The translations under genes and the position numbers were made by a program. Below are positions 53,779 through 62,386 of a stretch of DNA of 64,000 bases, in pieces. Numbering within the stretch: the first letter of the stretch is position 1; every line of letters starts with the position of its first letter. The DNA lies in assembly GCA_002399975.1 (NCBI GenBank), contig DHER01000028.1:24094-88093 (forward strand), given 5' to 3'. This DNA is from Firmicutes bacterium UBA4845. GTDB taxonomy: Bacteria > Bacillota > Clostridia > Tissierellales > Sedimentibacteraceae. The notes below the pieces were generated by a model. The model was given only the letters and a program-made list of their open reading frames with translations, searched no databases and was not told where the DNA came from.

Positions 53779-54930
53779 ATGGAAGTTTATTTAGATAATA
53801 GTGCTACAACAAAAGTAAGGCCTGAGGTATTGAAGCAAATGATAGACATAGACGAAAATTTTTACGGAAACCCATCTTCACTACATAGAATGGGGTTTCA
53901 GATAGAAAAAAAAATCCGGGAAGCAAGAAAATCCGCCGCCAGAATAATTAAAGCAGGGGATGAAGAAATTTATTTTACCGGAGGAGGCACAGAAAGCAAC
54001 AATATAGCCCTTACAGGGCATTTGGCTAATGTTGGGAAAATGCATAACGCCAATGTAGTTACCACAAAAATAGAGCATCCTTCCGTTTACAATGTATTGA
54101 TGCATTTTAAAGATAAAGTTGAAGTAAGGTTCGCAAAATTGGATTGTATGGGAAAGATAGACCTAAAAAATCTGGAGAAGATTGTAGACAAAAATACTGT
54201 TCTTGTATCAGTTATGCATGTTAACAACGAAATAGGTATTGTACAGGAACTTGGTAAAATAGCGGAAATTGTAAAAAGTAAAAATAAAGTTGCAAAGATT
54301 CATGTGGATGCGGTACAATCATACGGTAAAATAATAATTGACGTAACTAGGACGCCTGTTGATACAATTTCATTCAGCAGCCATAAAATTCACGGGCCTA
54401 AAGGCGTTGGAGGATTGTTTATACGTTCCGGCGTAAGACTTTCTCCAATTGCTTTTGGAGGAGGGCAGGAAAAATCTGTTCGTCCGGGAACAGAAAACAC
54501 ACCGGGTATTATAGGATTTGGAGAAGCGTGCAACCTTGTTTACGCCAATTTCAATGAAGAAAATCAGAAGTTAAATGAACTAAAAAAGATTTATGCTAAA
54601 AAATTGTCTGAAGAAATAAAAGACATAAAGATAAACAGTTCATTAGGAACAGATGGTGCTCCTCACATATTGAATGTTTCTTTCAAGAATATTCGTGGAG
54701 AAGTATTGGTTCACTATTTAGAGCAAAGTGGAATCTATGTTTCCACCGGATCGGCATGTTCGTCCAGGGCTAAAAATAATAGAATTTTGGAAGCGATAAA
54801 TTTGGACAGAGAATATATTGGCGGTACAATACGCATAAGCTTGGGGTACTTTAATAATTTTGATGAGGTGGAATATGTAGTTGGAAATATAAAACAATCA
54901 GTGGATGATATCCGAAAAATTATGAAATGA
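53779..54930 (+). CDS. nifS: Cysteine desulfurase (NifS/IscS family)
   Basis: 383 residues. PLP enzyme that takes sulfur from cysteine. The PLP Lys is K203 in SSHKIHGPKG and the sulfur-carrying Cys is C327 in STGSACSSRA. YLDNSATTKVRPEV at the N-terminus and GGGTESNN near 70 are standard. It precedes thiI by 13 bp, the same pairing as Bacillus nifZ-thiI, where the desulfurase feeds ThiI directly. ACAGGAG lies 8 bases before the ATG. Also a candidate supplier for the TtcA-like protein upstream. Confidence 0.92.
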   Translation: MEVYLDNSATTKVRPEVLKQMIDIDENFYGNPSSLHRMGFQIEKKIREARKSAARIIKAGDEEIYFTGGGTESNNIALTGHLANVGKMHNANVVTTKIEHPSVYNVLMHFKDKVEVRFAKLDCMGKIDLKNLEKIVDKNTVLVSVMHVNNEIGIVQELGKIAEIVKSKNKVAKIHVDAVQSYGKIIIDVTRTPVDTISFSSHKIHGPKGVGGLFIRSGVRLSPIAFGGGQEKSVRPGTENTPGIIGFGEACNLVYANFNEENQKLNELKKIYAKKLSEEIKDIKINSSLGTDGAPHILNVSFKNIRGEVLVHYLEQSGIYVSTGSACSSRAKNNRILEAINLDREYIGGTIRISLGYFNNFDEVEYVVGNIKQSVDDIRKIMK

Positions 54931-54943
54931 GAAAGGATAATTT

Positions 54944-56104
54944 ATGTATAATATTGTAGCGGCAAGTTTTGGAGAAATATTTTTAAAGGGAAAAAACAGA
55001 GGAACATTTGAGAATAAATTAATTAAACAGATAAGGCTTGCCTTGAAAGATTTCAGAGACATAACAATTTACAAGGATTCAGGAAAGGTATTTGTAAAAA
55101 CTGAAAATGAAGATAATATGGACGGTATCATAGAAAAAATTCGAAAGGTATTTGGAATAGTTACAATAAGCCCTTCGATTAAAATTGAAAAAGATCCTGA
55201 AGCCATAATTGTAAAATCAATTGAACTTTTTAAATATTTAAAAGATAAAAAAGCTTTTAGTACATTTAAGGTCAAAACAACGCGAAGCGATAAATCTTTC
55301 CCTATAAAATCAATGGAGTTCAATGCTGAAGTTGGCGGCAGGATTTTAGACGTGTTTAACGATGTGACGGTTGATGTTCATAATCCTGATATTATGATAT
55401 ATATTGATATAAAAAAAGGTTGTTATATATCATCGGAAAAAATAAAAACAGCAGGTGGAATGCCTGTAGGTTCCTGCGGAAAAGCCTTGCTGCTATTGTC
55501 TGGAGGAATCGACAGTTCAGTGGCCGGATACATGATGGCCAAAAGAGGTATTGAAATAAGTGCACTTTACTTTCATACATATCCATTTACTTCAGAAAGA
55601 GCAAATGAAAAGGTAAGGCAATTAAAAGAAATACTTGAAGAATATTGCGGTAAAATAAGATTATTCAGCATAAACATCATAGAAGTTCATAAAGCTATAA
55701 AAAAATTCTGCCGGGAAGAGGAAACAACTATACTAGCAAGAAGGTTTATGATGCGTATAGCTGAAAGAATTGCCATGGAAAATAATATGGAAATGCTGAT
55801 AACAGGCGAAAGCCTGGGTCAGGTTGCAAGCCAAACTATGAAGTCCATGATTGTTATAGGTAATGCGGTAAATATGCCTATATTAAAACCATTGGTGGGA
55901 ATGGACAAATCTGAAATAATCGAAAGAGCAAGGAAAATAGGAACCTATGAAACATCCATACTTCCATATGATGATTGCTGCTCTGTTTTTGCTCCTGACC
56001 ATCCTCTGATAAATCCTAAATTAGAATCCATATTAAAATCGGAAAGCAATTTGAATGTTGATGAATTAATTGAAAAGGCATATTCAACTTTGGAAATATT
56101 ATAA
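54944..56104 (+). CDS. thiI: tRNA 4-thiouridine synthetase (ThiI)
   Basis: 386 residues. An N-terminal ferredoxin-like and THUMP region (about 1-165), then a PP-loop ATP-pyrophosphatase with SGGIDSSVAGYM near 186. It ends without a rhodanese domain (ending CCSVFAPDHP then about 40 residues), as in Firmicutes ThiI, so sulfur must come from the desulfurase encoded just before. Role: 4-thiouridine at tRNA position 8, perhaps thiamine thiazole sulfur. The RBS is GAAAGGA. A 135-bp gap follows. Confidence 0.93.
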   Translation: MYNIVAASFGEIFLKGKNRGTFENKLIKQIRLALKDFRDITIYKDSGKVFVKTENEDNMDGIIEKIRKVFGIVTISPSIKIEKDPEAIIVKSIELFKYLKDKKAFSTFKVKTTRSDKSFPIKSMEFNAEVGGRILDVFNDVTVDVHNPDIMIYIDIKKGCYISSEKIKTAGGMPVGSCGKALLLLSGGIDSSVAGYMMAKRGIEISALYFHTYPFTSERANEKVRQLKEILEEYCGKIRLFSINIIEVHKAIKKFCREEETTILARRFMMRIAERIAMENNMEMLITGESLGQVASQTMKSMIVIGNAVNMPILKPLVGMDKSEIIERARKIGTYETSILPYDDCCSVFAPDHPLINPKLESILKSESNLNVDELIEKAYSTLEIL

Positions 56105-56238
56105 GTATAAAATATTACGCCTTGGTACTGAAATCTGACTTTTTTTAAACTAATCTGCAATTAATAAATCAACAAGTAATATATCACAAAATAAAGGCAA
56201 TGGCATATATTAAACTATAAAAGGAGAGGTGATTATAT

Positions 56239-56391
56239 ATGTCCGATGAAATAAAGGCAACAAACTTTGATTGTTGTGACCGCGTAGGTGGAGAAGGCGA
56301 CTGGCTGTGGCTTTTAATAATTTTAGTTATTTTCTGTTGCCTATGTGGCGGCAATAATTGGTTCGGCGGTGGCAGAGGATACTGCAGATAA
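56239..56391 (+). CDS. 50-residue cysteine-rich membrane peptide
   Basis: ATG 56239 is preceded by AAGGAGAGGTG, a strong RBS, and the gene is closed by a good terminator, so I treat it as real though tiny. The N-terminus is polar with C12 and C13, one hydrophobic helix covers about 22-36 (WLWLLIILVIF) and ends in CCLC (C33, C34, C36), and a Gly-rich tail (GGNNWFGGGRGYCR) follows. It resembles the short Gly/Cys-rich peptides of clostridia often called high-cysteine chorion-class proteins, and small sporulation peptides of the YjcZ style. Function unknown; a spore or envelope role is plausible. Confidence 0.7.
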   Translation: MSDEIKATNFDCCDRVGGEGDWLWLLIILVIFCCLCGGNNWFGGGRGYCR

Positions 56392-56404
56392 ACTATACTT
56401 AATT

Positions 56405-56435
56405 AAAACCAGTGGGTTGAATTCCACTGGTTTTT
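56405..56435 (+). terminator. Intrinsic terminator after the cysteine-rich peptide
   Basis: An 11-bp stem: AAAACCAGTGG (56405-56415) and CCACTGGTTTT (56424-56434), with an 8-nt loop and TTTTT. Confidence 0.9.
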
Positions 56436-56463
56436 ATAATCCCGCTTATTTTTAAACAACATC

Positions 56464-56492
56464 TTGCTTTTAATCTATTTGGGTTATATACT
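56464..56492 (+). promoter_or_regulatory. Promoter of the SerA-like gene
   Basis: TTGCTT (56464-56469), a 17-bp spacer and TATACT (56487-56492), about 40 bp before the ATG. Confidence 0.55.
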
Positions 56493-56529
56493 ATTCTTTA
56501 TAATCAAATTGACTGAGGAGTGAAACATA

Positions 56530-57711
56530 ATGTATAGGATAGCGTTGTTCAATAAGATACCTAAAGAGGCTATGAACCTGTTTTCTGAAGATAAATATGA
56601 AATAATCCGGCAGGAAACCGGCGACGCAGACGGAATTGTAATGAGAAGTATGGATATACATAATATGAAATTTTCAAAGAGCCTTAAAGCCATAGCAAGA
56701 TCAGGAGCAGGAATAAACAATATACCTGTAGAAAAATGCTCCGAAGAAGGCATTGTTGTTTTTAATTCTCCCGGAGCAAATGCAAATGCAGTATGTGAGC
56801 TGACATTCCTTGGTTTGCTGATTTCTTCAAGAAAAGTGATAGATAGCATTAATTGGACAAGAAATCTAAATGTAAATATTGCTGAGGAAGTTGAAAAAGG
56901 GAAACATCAGTTTGTAGGTCCTGAATTGAAAGGGAAAACATTAGGCGTTATAGGGCTGGGAAATGTAGGGCACTTAGTTGCCAATTTAGGAATTAAATTA
57001 GGAATGCAAGTAATAGGATACGACCCTTATATATCTGTTAAAAATGCATTGGGCTTGTCATGGGATGTTCAATATACAAGTGATGTAAATGATTTGTATA
57101 AAGAAAGCGATTATATTACCATTCATACTCCTTACAACGAAGAAACTAAAAATTACATTAACAAGGACAATATTAAAATAATGAAGGACGGAGTAAAAAT
57201 ATTAAACTTTGCAAGGCACGGAATAATAAACGAAGATGACTTAGCCGAGGCGCTGAAAAGTGAAAAGGTTGGATACCACGTATCTGATCTGCCTGACGAA
57301 AAGCTCCTTAAAACTAAAAATGTAGTTTGCATACCTCACCTTGGAGGCTCTACATATGAGGCCGAAGAAAACTGTGCTGAAATGGCTGTGACCCAGCTTA
57401 CAGAGTATTTAGAAAAAGGCAATATAGTTAATTCGGTTAATTTTCCCGACTGTTCCATGGAAAGATATCCTGAAACAGACAGAATCATTGTACTAAACAA
57501 GAATATACCTAATATGATAGGTAAGATAACAACCGTATTAGCAGGCCGTAATGTAAACATTATCGGAATGGTTAATAAAAGCAAGGGAGACTATGCCTGC
57601 AACATTATCGATGTTGTGGGGGAATTGACAGAAGAAGAACTTAATAATTTAGAAGGGCACTACGGAATATTGAGAGCAATGAAAATAGGAAGAAAAATTC
57701 TAAATAATTAA
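56530..57711 (+). CDS. D-3-phosphoglycerate dehydrogenase-like 2-hydroxyacid dehydrogenase with ACT domain
   Basis: 393 residues. A catalytic domain with RSGAGINNIPVEKC near 57, a Rossmann motif LGVIGLGNVGHLVANLG near 138, the active-site Arg in NFARHGIINEDDL near 235 and His in IPHLGGSTYEAEENC near 263, and a C-terminal ACT domain from about 318 (ILNKNIPNMIGKITTVLAG). First step of serine synthesis is the likely reaction. It is isolated: no serC or serB nearby. ACT suggests serine feedback. GAGGAG lies 10 bases before the start. Gene name serA is likely but other hydroxyacids are possible. Confidence 0.82.
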   Translation: MYRIALFNKIPKEAMNLFSEDKYEIIRQETGDADGIVMRSMDIHNMKFSKSLKAIARSGAGINNIPVEKCSEEGIVVFNSPGANANAVCELTFLGLLISSRKVIDSINWTRNLNVNIAEEVEKGKHQFVGPELKGKTLGVIGLGNVGHLVANLGIKLGMQVIGYDPYISVKNALGLSWDVQYTSDVNDLYKESDYITIHTPYNEETKNYINKDNIKIMKDGVKILNFARHGIINEDDLAEALKSEKVGYHVSDLPDEKLLKTKNVVCIPHLGGSTYEAEENCAEMAVTQLTEYLEKGNIVNSVNFPDCSMERYPETDRIIVLNKNIPNMIGKITTVLAGRNVNIIGMVNKSKGDYACNIIDVVGELTEEELNNLEGHYGILRAMKIGRKILNN

Positions 57712-57851
57712 AAGAACACTGTTGGGCAAAAGCGGTTAAAATCATTGATAAGCCGTCATAGTTATATTTTAGTATAATGAAAATTTAAGAAACATTCATT
57801 GCTTAATGAATAATATAGAGTAACAAATTATAATTATGAGGTGATCATATA

Positions 57852-58580
57852 ATGATTTATAGACAAGACCAAAACCAGGTTCAGTGTCCCAACAGATCTA
57901 CCATGCCTTATGAAGTAAGACCTGGAGATACATTGAATTCAATAGCTACAAGATTCGGAACGAATTTAGTTGGGCTTCTTGAACTAAACCCTACATTAAG
58001 ACTAAGAACATTGACAGAAGGAATGACAATATGCGTTCCCAGAGTGCCTGTCAGCCCGCCTTGCATTGGTGGAGCTTATTATACAATTAGAGAAGGAGAT
58101 AGTTTCTACGCCATAGCGCAAAGGTATAATTTGCCACTTAATTTGCTGCTGGAAGCTAACCCGGAGGCTAACCCTTATGATTTGAAGGTCGGGCAGGAAA
58201 TTTGTATTCCAAATGTTCCTGAAGGTTGTCCTTTTGGTACTGTTGTTACAATTGCACAAGGCACCAGATTAAGCGATATATTAATTGGTTATAACTTAAG
58301 TCTAAATGAACTTATAGATTCAAATCCGGATTTTAATTTTAATGTGATAGTTCCAGGAACCGAACTTTGCATACCGCCTGAAAATTATCAGCCATGTTCT
58401 CAGAATTCAACAGAATATGTGATTAAGACAGGTGACAGCTTATCCACAGTTTCGACCAGCAATAACTTGACTCCATCCCAATTATTAATTGCAAATCCAA
58501 ATTTAAGGCCTGCCAATTTTTTAATTGTAGGGACAAGAGTTTGCATACCAACAGTTCCTTCTGGAAATAATAATGCCTAA
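57852..58580 (+). CDS. Four-LysM-repeat protein
   Basis: 242 residues, essentially four LysM modules: about 17-65, 76-122, 132-178 and 190-237. Each ends in [IL]C[IV]P (ICVP, ICIP, LCIP and VCIP), so a Cys closes every repeat; the third repeat has a weaker start (VTIAQGTRLSDIL). There is no signal peptide, no membrane anchor and no catalytic domain. Likely a spore-coat or cortex-binding protein. GAGGTG is 8 bases before the ATG; TATAAT (57773-57778) is upstream, without a SigA-type -35, which may fit a sporulation sigma factor. Confidence 0.82.
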   Translation: MIYRQDQNQVQCPNRSTMPYEVRPGDTLNSIATRFGTNLVGLLELNPTLRLRTLTEGMTICVPRVPVSPPCIGGAYYTIREGDSFYAIAQRYNLPLNLLLEANPEANPYDLKVGQEICIPNVPEGCPFGTVVTIAQGTRLSDILIGYNLSLNELIDSNPDFNFNVIVPGTELCIPPENYQPCSQNSTEYVIKTGDSLSTVSTSNNLTPSQLLIANPNLRPANFLIVGTRVCIPTVPSGNNNA

Positions 58581-58636
58581 ACATAAATTATAAAAATATA
58601 AGCTGTTAAATGAAATCAGGATCCTAATTTCGATTT

Positions 58637-58660
58637 ACACCCATATATTGGGTGTTTTTT
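58637..58660 (+). terminator. Intrinsic terminator after the LysM gene
   Basis: A 7-bp stem ACACCCA (58637-58643) and TGGGTGT (58649-58655), followed by Ts to 58660. Confidence 0.85.
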
Positions 58661-58772
58661 CTTTGCCTTAACTCATTTTCTAACCTGGCTAATATAGCTA
58701 TAGGGAATTTTATTACAATTTATATCAATATTATCCTTTTAAGCATATTCTATATATAAGGAGGATAGAAAT

Positions 58773-59453
58773 ATGCACCCTGCTCAAGTCAAAACAATAA
58801 CATTAGAGGACATTTTATCTTATGATAAGAATAATCTTCTTCACTACAGGATAAAATACCCTCAATTTTATTCATATGATTTTCAGAATTATTTAAATGT
58901 CATAAACGGCATATACAAAAGAAGGGCTTTTGCACTTCAACGTAAGACGGTGAACTTATATTTTCAAATTGCTAAAGATTTTTATATATTTTCCGTAAAA
59001 AGAGGAATTCCTATCAGATTGTTTGAGGTAAGTTATATTCCGGTAATAGCCTATAACGGGAACTGTACCATAAGCCTTTATTATGACGAATATGCATATA
59101 CCGGAGGGGCCCACGGCACAATTTTCAGGACTTCAGACACGTGGGATATAAAAAAAAGGCGCAATATAAGGCTTGATGATATTGTAAGATGCCGTTACGG
59201 AGGAGAATATGATTATATTAAACATTTAATCATAGACAGGATAAAAAGTTATGAGGGAATAGAAAAATTTATGTGCTTGGAAAACTTTGAAGAAAAAATA
59301 GTCTGCAATTTTTATAATGAAAATTTTTATCTAGTACCTGAAGGCTTAGTTGTATATTATCAACAGTATGATGTAGCACCTTATGCAGTTGGAATTCCTC
59401 AATTTTTGATTCCATTCAATGGCAATGACATTAGCCAACCGAGTTGTAATTAA
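58773..59453 (+). CDS. DUF3298-type protein without membrane anchor
   Basis: 226 residues. YDEYAYTGGAHGTIFR near 107-122 is the hallmark of DUF3298 (as in the RsiV anti-sigma sensor and lysozyme-binding proteins), and the end (LVPEGLVVYYQQYDVAPYAVGIPQFLIPF, described in part) fits its C-terminus. The first 70 residues resemble DUF4163. There is no signal peptide or transmembrane helix and no anti-sigma domain, unlike RsiV. A SigmaV-type gene is not adjacent. AAGGAGG lies 8 bases before the ATG. May be a cytosolic or spore-associated member. Function unknown. Confidence 0.65.
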   Translation: MHPAQVKTITLEDILSYDKNNLLHYRIKYPQFYSYDFQNYLNVINGIYKRRAFALQRKTVNLYFQIAKDFYIFSVKRGIPIRLFEVSYIPVIAYNGNCTISLYYDEYAYTGGAHGTIFRTSDTWDIKKRRNIRLDDIVRCRYGGEYDYIKHLIIDRIKSYEGIEKFMCLENFEEKIVCNFYNENFYLVPEGLVVYYQQYDVAPYAVGIPQFLIPFNGNDISQPSCN

Positions 59454-59459
59454 AACAAT

Positions 59460-59487
59460 ACGGCCCAAATCTTTTATTGGGCCGTTT
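59460..59487 (+). terminator. Intrinsic terminator after the DUF3298 gene
   Basis: A 9-bp stem ACGGCCCAA (59460-59468) and TTGGGCCGT (59477-59485), followed by TT-ATA. Confidence 0.8.
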
Positions 59488-59595
59488 ATATAATGGGTAC
59501 AATAAAACTAATACGATAAATTACAGAATAAAACATTTTTAAAAACATTTCACTTTCTTTGAACATAATTCATAAACTATATGGAGGTGATTGCT

Positions 59596-60501
59596 GTGAG
59601 AAATGATGATAAAGTGGCTATAACAGGAAGTTATCAGGGGAGGCTGATGCTGTTTATAATTGAACTACAAGAAGGTGATTATATTTGCGGAAAGGCAGTT
59701 AATCTTGGTAAGGAAAATAAATCGGTTATACACAGTATATTAAATCATGAAGATTCAGTATACATGACAGATTCATACAACAATAAAATATACAGGTATA
59801 ACTATATTTTAAATGAATTGTCTGAAGTTACCGTAGGCAGGGATCCTCGGCATATATGCATAGAAGGGGATAGAATGTTCGTAGCTAATTTTGAATCAGA
59901 TAACGTATCAGTTATTGATTTGCCTAATTTTACATTGATTGAATCTATCCCGGCAGGTATTAAACCTCATGACGTATTGTACAGTAAAGATAACGGCAGG
60001 ATCTATGTATGCTGCTATGAAGAAAATGAGATAATTGAATATTCTGTAAACAGAGAATTCAATAGGCGTTTTACCACTGACGGAAAACCAATGCATATGG
60101 CTGCATCAGAAAACAGCATTATCCTTATGGCATACTTTGTTAATGGAAATGTACATACGAAAATTAACTTTATCAATACAGACTCAGGCAAAATCGAAAA
60201 AGTAATTTTAATTGAAGGCATGTCTTCAGATTTTGATATGGATTATAAGAGAAATATGCTGTACGTTATTAACATTGTAGATAAGAAGCTCTATATAATC
60301 AGCACAACAAAAAAAGAAATAGTTAAATTTATTTTCCTGGGGGGATATCCCGAGGATTTGACAGTAGGGGAAAACCACGTATACGTAACTAATTCCAAAA
60401 AGAACCAAATAATATCAATTGATAGTAACAGTTTAAAGATTTCTCAAATAATTAATCTTGGATTTTCACCTAATTGCATCAAAGCAATTAATAAAGATTA
60501 G
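59596..60501 (+). CDS. YncE-like beta-propeller protein
   Basis: 301 residues from GTG 59596: GGAGGTG (59583-59589) ends six bases before it, while the in-frame ATG 59581 overlaps that RBS. Successive blades are visible as VYMTDSYNNKIYRY near 57, MFVANFESDNVSVIDL near 93, IYVCCYEENEIIEYS near 135, MLYVINIVDKKLYIIS near 216 and VYVTNSKKNQIISID near 260. Such YVTN-type propellers bind partners or metals. No signal peptide. Convergent with DUF4364: the two stop regions overlap by 4 bp. In Clostridia such proteins are sometimes spore-related, here unproven. Confidence 0.7.
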   Translation: MRNDDKVAITGSYQGRLMLFIIELQEGDYICGKAVNLGKENKSVIHSILNHEDSVYMTDSYNNKIYRYNYILNELSEVTVGRDPRHICIEGDRMFVANFESDNVSVIDLPNFTLIESIPAGIKPHDVLYSKDNGRIYVCCYEENEIIEYSVNREFNRRFTTDGKPMHMAASENSIILMAYFVNGNVHTKINFINTDSGKIEKVILIEGMSSDFDMDYKRNMLYVINIVDKKLYIISTTKKEIVKFIFLGGYPEDLTVGENHVYVTNSKKNQIISIDSNSLKISQIINLGFSPNCIKAINKD

Positions 60502-61016
60502 GATGTAAGTGTTTTTATAATACTTGAAAATATTTCTTCAGGGCTGATGTTCCATTTCTCACATATATGTTTTGCTATGCCTTCATCAGGAACATTAATG
60601 CTGAGACTGAAAATTACGGAGCCGTTTTCCATAACCTGAAGGGAAACAATGTATTCATCTTCTTTTCTTTTATAATAATGCCCTATTAATTCTCTGTGTT
60701 TCCTGATTTCCATTTTTAAACTTGAAAAATTTTGTTCAACTTGATTGATAAAATACTCCGGCAGTTTTTCTCCGAACATTTCTAAAGCATTAGACCCTGC
60801 CGGAGCAATGGAGTAATATTCATGTCCGTTTTTGAAATTAGGCACAGCAAAACCGGAATCGCATAAATCTCCAAGAAGATACTGCAACGTAAAGTAATCA
60901 AATACATCGTTTTCTAATATGAAATTTGTAAGCTCACTGTTAGTCAGTGGCGTATCAATATGTTTCAATATATACAGTAGCTTTAACTTATCCTGTGCAA
61001 TTTTATTACCGCTCAA
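60498..61016 (-). CDS. DUF4364 family protein, winged-helix-like
   Basis: 172 residues. IAQDKLKLLYILKHIDTPLTNSELTNFIL (described in part), DYFTLQYLLGDLCDSG near 39 and IAPAGSNALEMF near 68 match the DUF4364 N-terminal winged-helix, usually regarded as a putative transcriptional regulator of Clostridia. The C-terminal half (EDEYIVSLQVMENGSVIFSLSI) is beta-rich. It starts on the minus strand with AGGAGGTC upstream (RBS on the minus strand) and overlaps the propeller gene tail by 4 bp. Target unknown. Confidence 0.78.
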   Translation of the reverse strand: MSGNKIAQDKLKLLYILKHIDTPLTNSELTNFILENDVFDYFTLQYLLGDLCDSGFAVPNFKNGHEYYSIAPAGSNALEMFGEKLPEYFINQVEQNFSSLKMEIRKHRELIGHYYKRKEDEYIVSLQVMENGSVIFSLSINVPDEGIAKHICEKWNISPEEIFSSIIKTLTS

Positions 61017-61098
61017 TTTGACCTCCTAAGGAATACACAATATATTATATCAAATTATGAGCTAATAACAATATAATTATGAAAATATTCTCTTCATA

Positions 61099-61127
61099 TG
61101 GACTTTTTGATTACAATATTATACAAT
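61099..61127 (+). promoter_or_regulatory. Putative promoter of the deacetylase lipoprotein gene
   Basis: TGGACT (61099-61104), a 17-bp spacer and TACAAT (61122-61127). Weak -35; about 85 bp before the start. Confidence 0.35.
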
Positions 61128-61210
61128 ATACGGTGAATTAACAGTTGTATAAATATATGAGGCATTTTTAAAATAAACTTAAACAAATATAGGAAATTTA
61201 GGAGTGAAAA

Positions 61211-62269
61211 ATGAAGAAAAAGAAATTTTTAAGTATTATATTATTATTGACCGTTTTAGTGCTGGAAGGATGCCATATGGAAACGGCAGGCAAACCTATT
61301 GCCGGTGAAGATAATGATAGTTCAATAGAAGAAGGAGAATTGCAACATTCGGATCCTGTTGAGGCAATTGATTTATCACTTAAGCCTAATGAACTGGGAG
61401 AAATTATGATACTCATGTACCACGGCATAGGACAGGAAGAGTCCAATTGGCAAAGAACTCCTGAAAATTTCCGTAAAGATTTACAGTATATGTATGACAA
61501 TAAATATAGAATGATAAGCTTAAATGACTATTCTAAAGGTGAAATAAGCACCGAGGCAGGGTACACTCCAATTATTCTTACCTTTGACGACGGAAGACAA
61601 AATAATTTTAATTTAATTAAAGAAGATGGTATGCTTGTTATTGATCCGGACTGTGCAGTGGGGATATTGGAAGAATTTAAAAATAAATATCCGGATTTTA
61701 ATATAACGGCGAGCTTTTTCTTGAATTCAAACCCCTTTGGGCAGTCTGAATATATTGAAAAAAAACTAACTTGGCTTGTTAAAAACGGATATGATATAGG
61801 GAATCACACATACAGCCACAATGAAATGTCATTGTTAAATGGAGAAGAAATTCAGGCCGAAATAGGTTCTGTAAATAATACTATCAAATCTTATTTGCCG
61901 GACTATGCTGTAGAAACATTAGCACTTCCGGATGGAAGCAATCCTAAAGATGAGTTTGTAGCCAACATGCTTGAAGGAGAATACCAGGGTGAAAAATATA
62001 AAAATGTTGCAGTGTTGGATGTGGGCTGGAGGCCTGAGTACTCACCTTTTGACAAGCTTACGGATTTCACTAGCCTTTACAGGGTAACTGCCAGCGAAAT
62101 GAATGTTGACAACTGTGGAATGTATGATTATTTCAATTCGTTTGAAAACAATACGAGAGAAAGATTTATAAGTGATGGAAATCCTGAAGTTGTTACAATT
62201 CCTAAGAGGCATGAGAAATATCTCAACACGGACATGACAAAAGATAAAAAAATATATATTTACGAGTAA
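61211..62269 (+). CDS. Lipoprotein polysaccharide deacetylase
   Basis: 352 residues. A lipoprotein signal ends in LEGC with the lipid-accepting C21. A NodB (CE4) domain follows from about 65: MYHGIGQEESNW near 70, ILTFDDGRQNNFN near 117 with the catalytic Asp and metal Asp, and GNHTYSHNEMS near 197 with the HxxxH metal ligands. The final 120 residues hold a further domain with no motif I recognise. Expected at the outer face of the membrane, deacetylating peptidoglycan or another glycan. Monocistronic. TTAGGAG precedes the ATG. Confidence 0.87.
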   Translation: MKKKKFLSIILLLTVLVLEGCHMETAGKPIAGEDNDSSIEEGELQHSDPVEAIDLSLKPNELGEIMILMYHGIGQEESNWQRTPENFRKDLQYMYDNKYRMISLNDYSKGEISTEAGYTPIILTFDDGRQNNFNLIKEDGMLVIDPDCAVGILEEFKNKYPDFNITASFFLNSNPFGQSEYIEKKLTWLVKNGYDIGNHTYSHNEMSLLNGEEIQAEIGSVNNTIKSYLPDYAVETLALPDGSNPKDEFVANMLEGEYQGEKYKNVAVLDVGWRPEYSPFDKLTDFTSLYRVTASEMNVDNCGMYDYFNSFENNTRERFISDGNPEVVTIPKRHEKYLNTDMTKDKKIYIYE

Positions 62270-62309
62270 TTGCAATTAAATGATCAAACAATGGCTGTAT
62301 TTATTTTTA

Positions 62310-62348
62310 ATATACTTTACAAAATTTATTAAAAATTATAAAGTATAT
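62310..62348 (+). promoter_or_regulatory. Dyad overlapping the sirtuin promoter
   Basis: ATATACTTTA (62310-62319) and TAAAGTATAT (62339-62348) are a perfect 10-bp inverted repeat. It contains TTTACA (62316-62321), a 17-bp spacer and TAAAGT (62339-62344), a fair promoter. Centre spacing suggests an operator that would block both elements. Confidence 0.45.
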
Positions 62349-62386
62349 ATAGAATAAAAAAATAATACAGAGGAAGGAAGATAATT

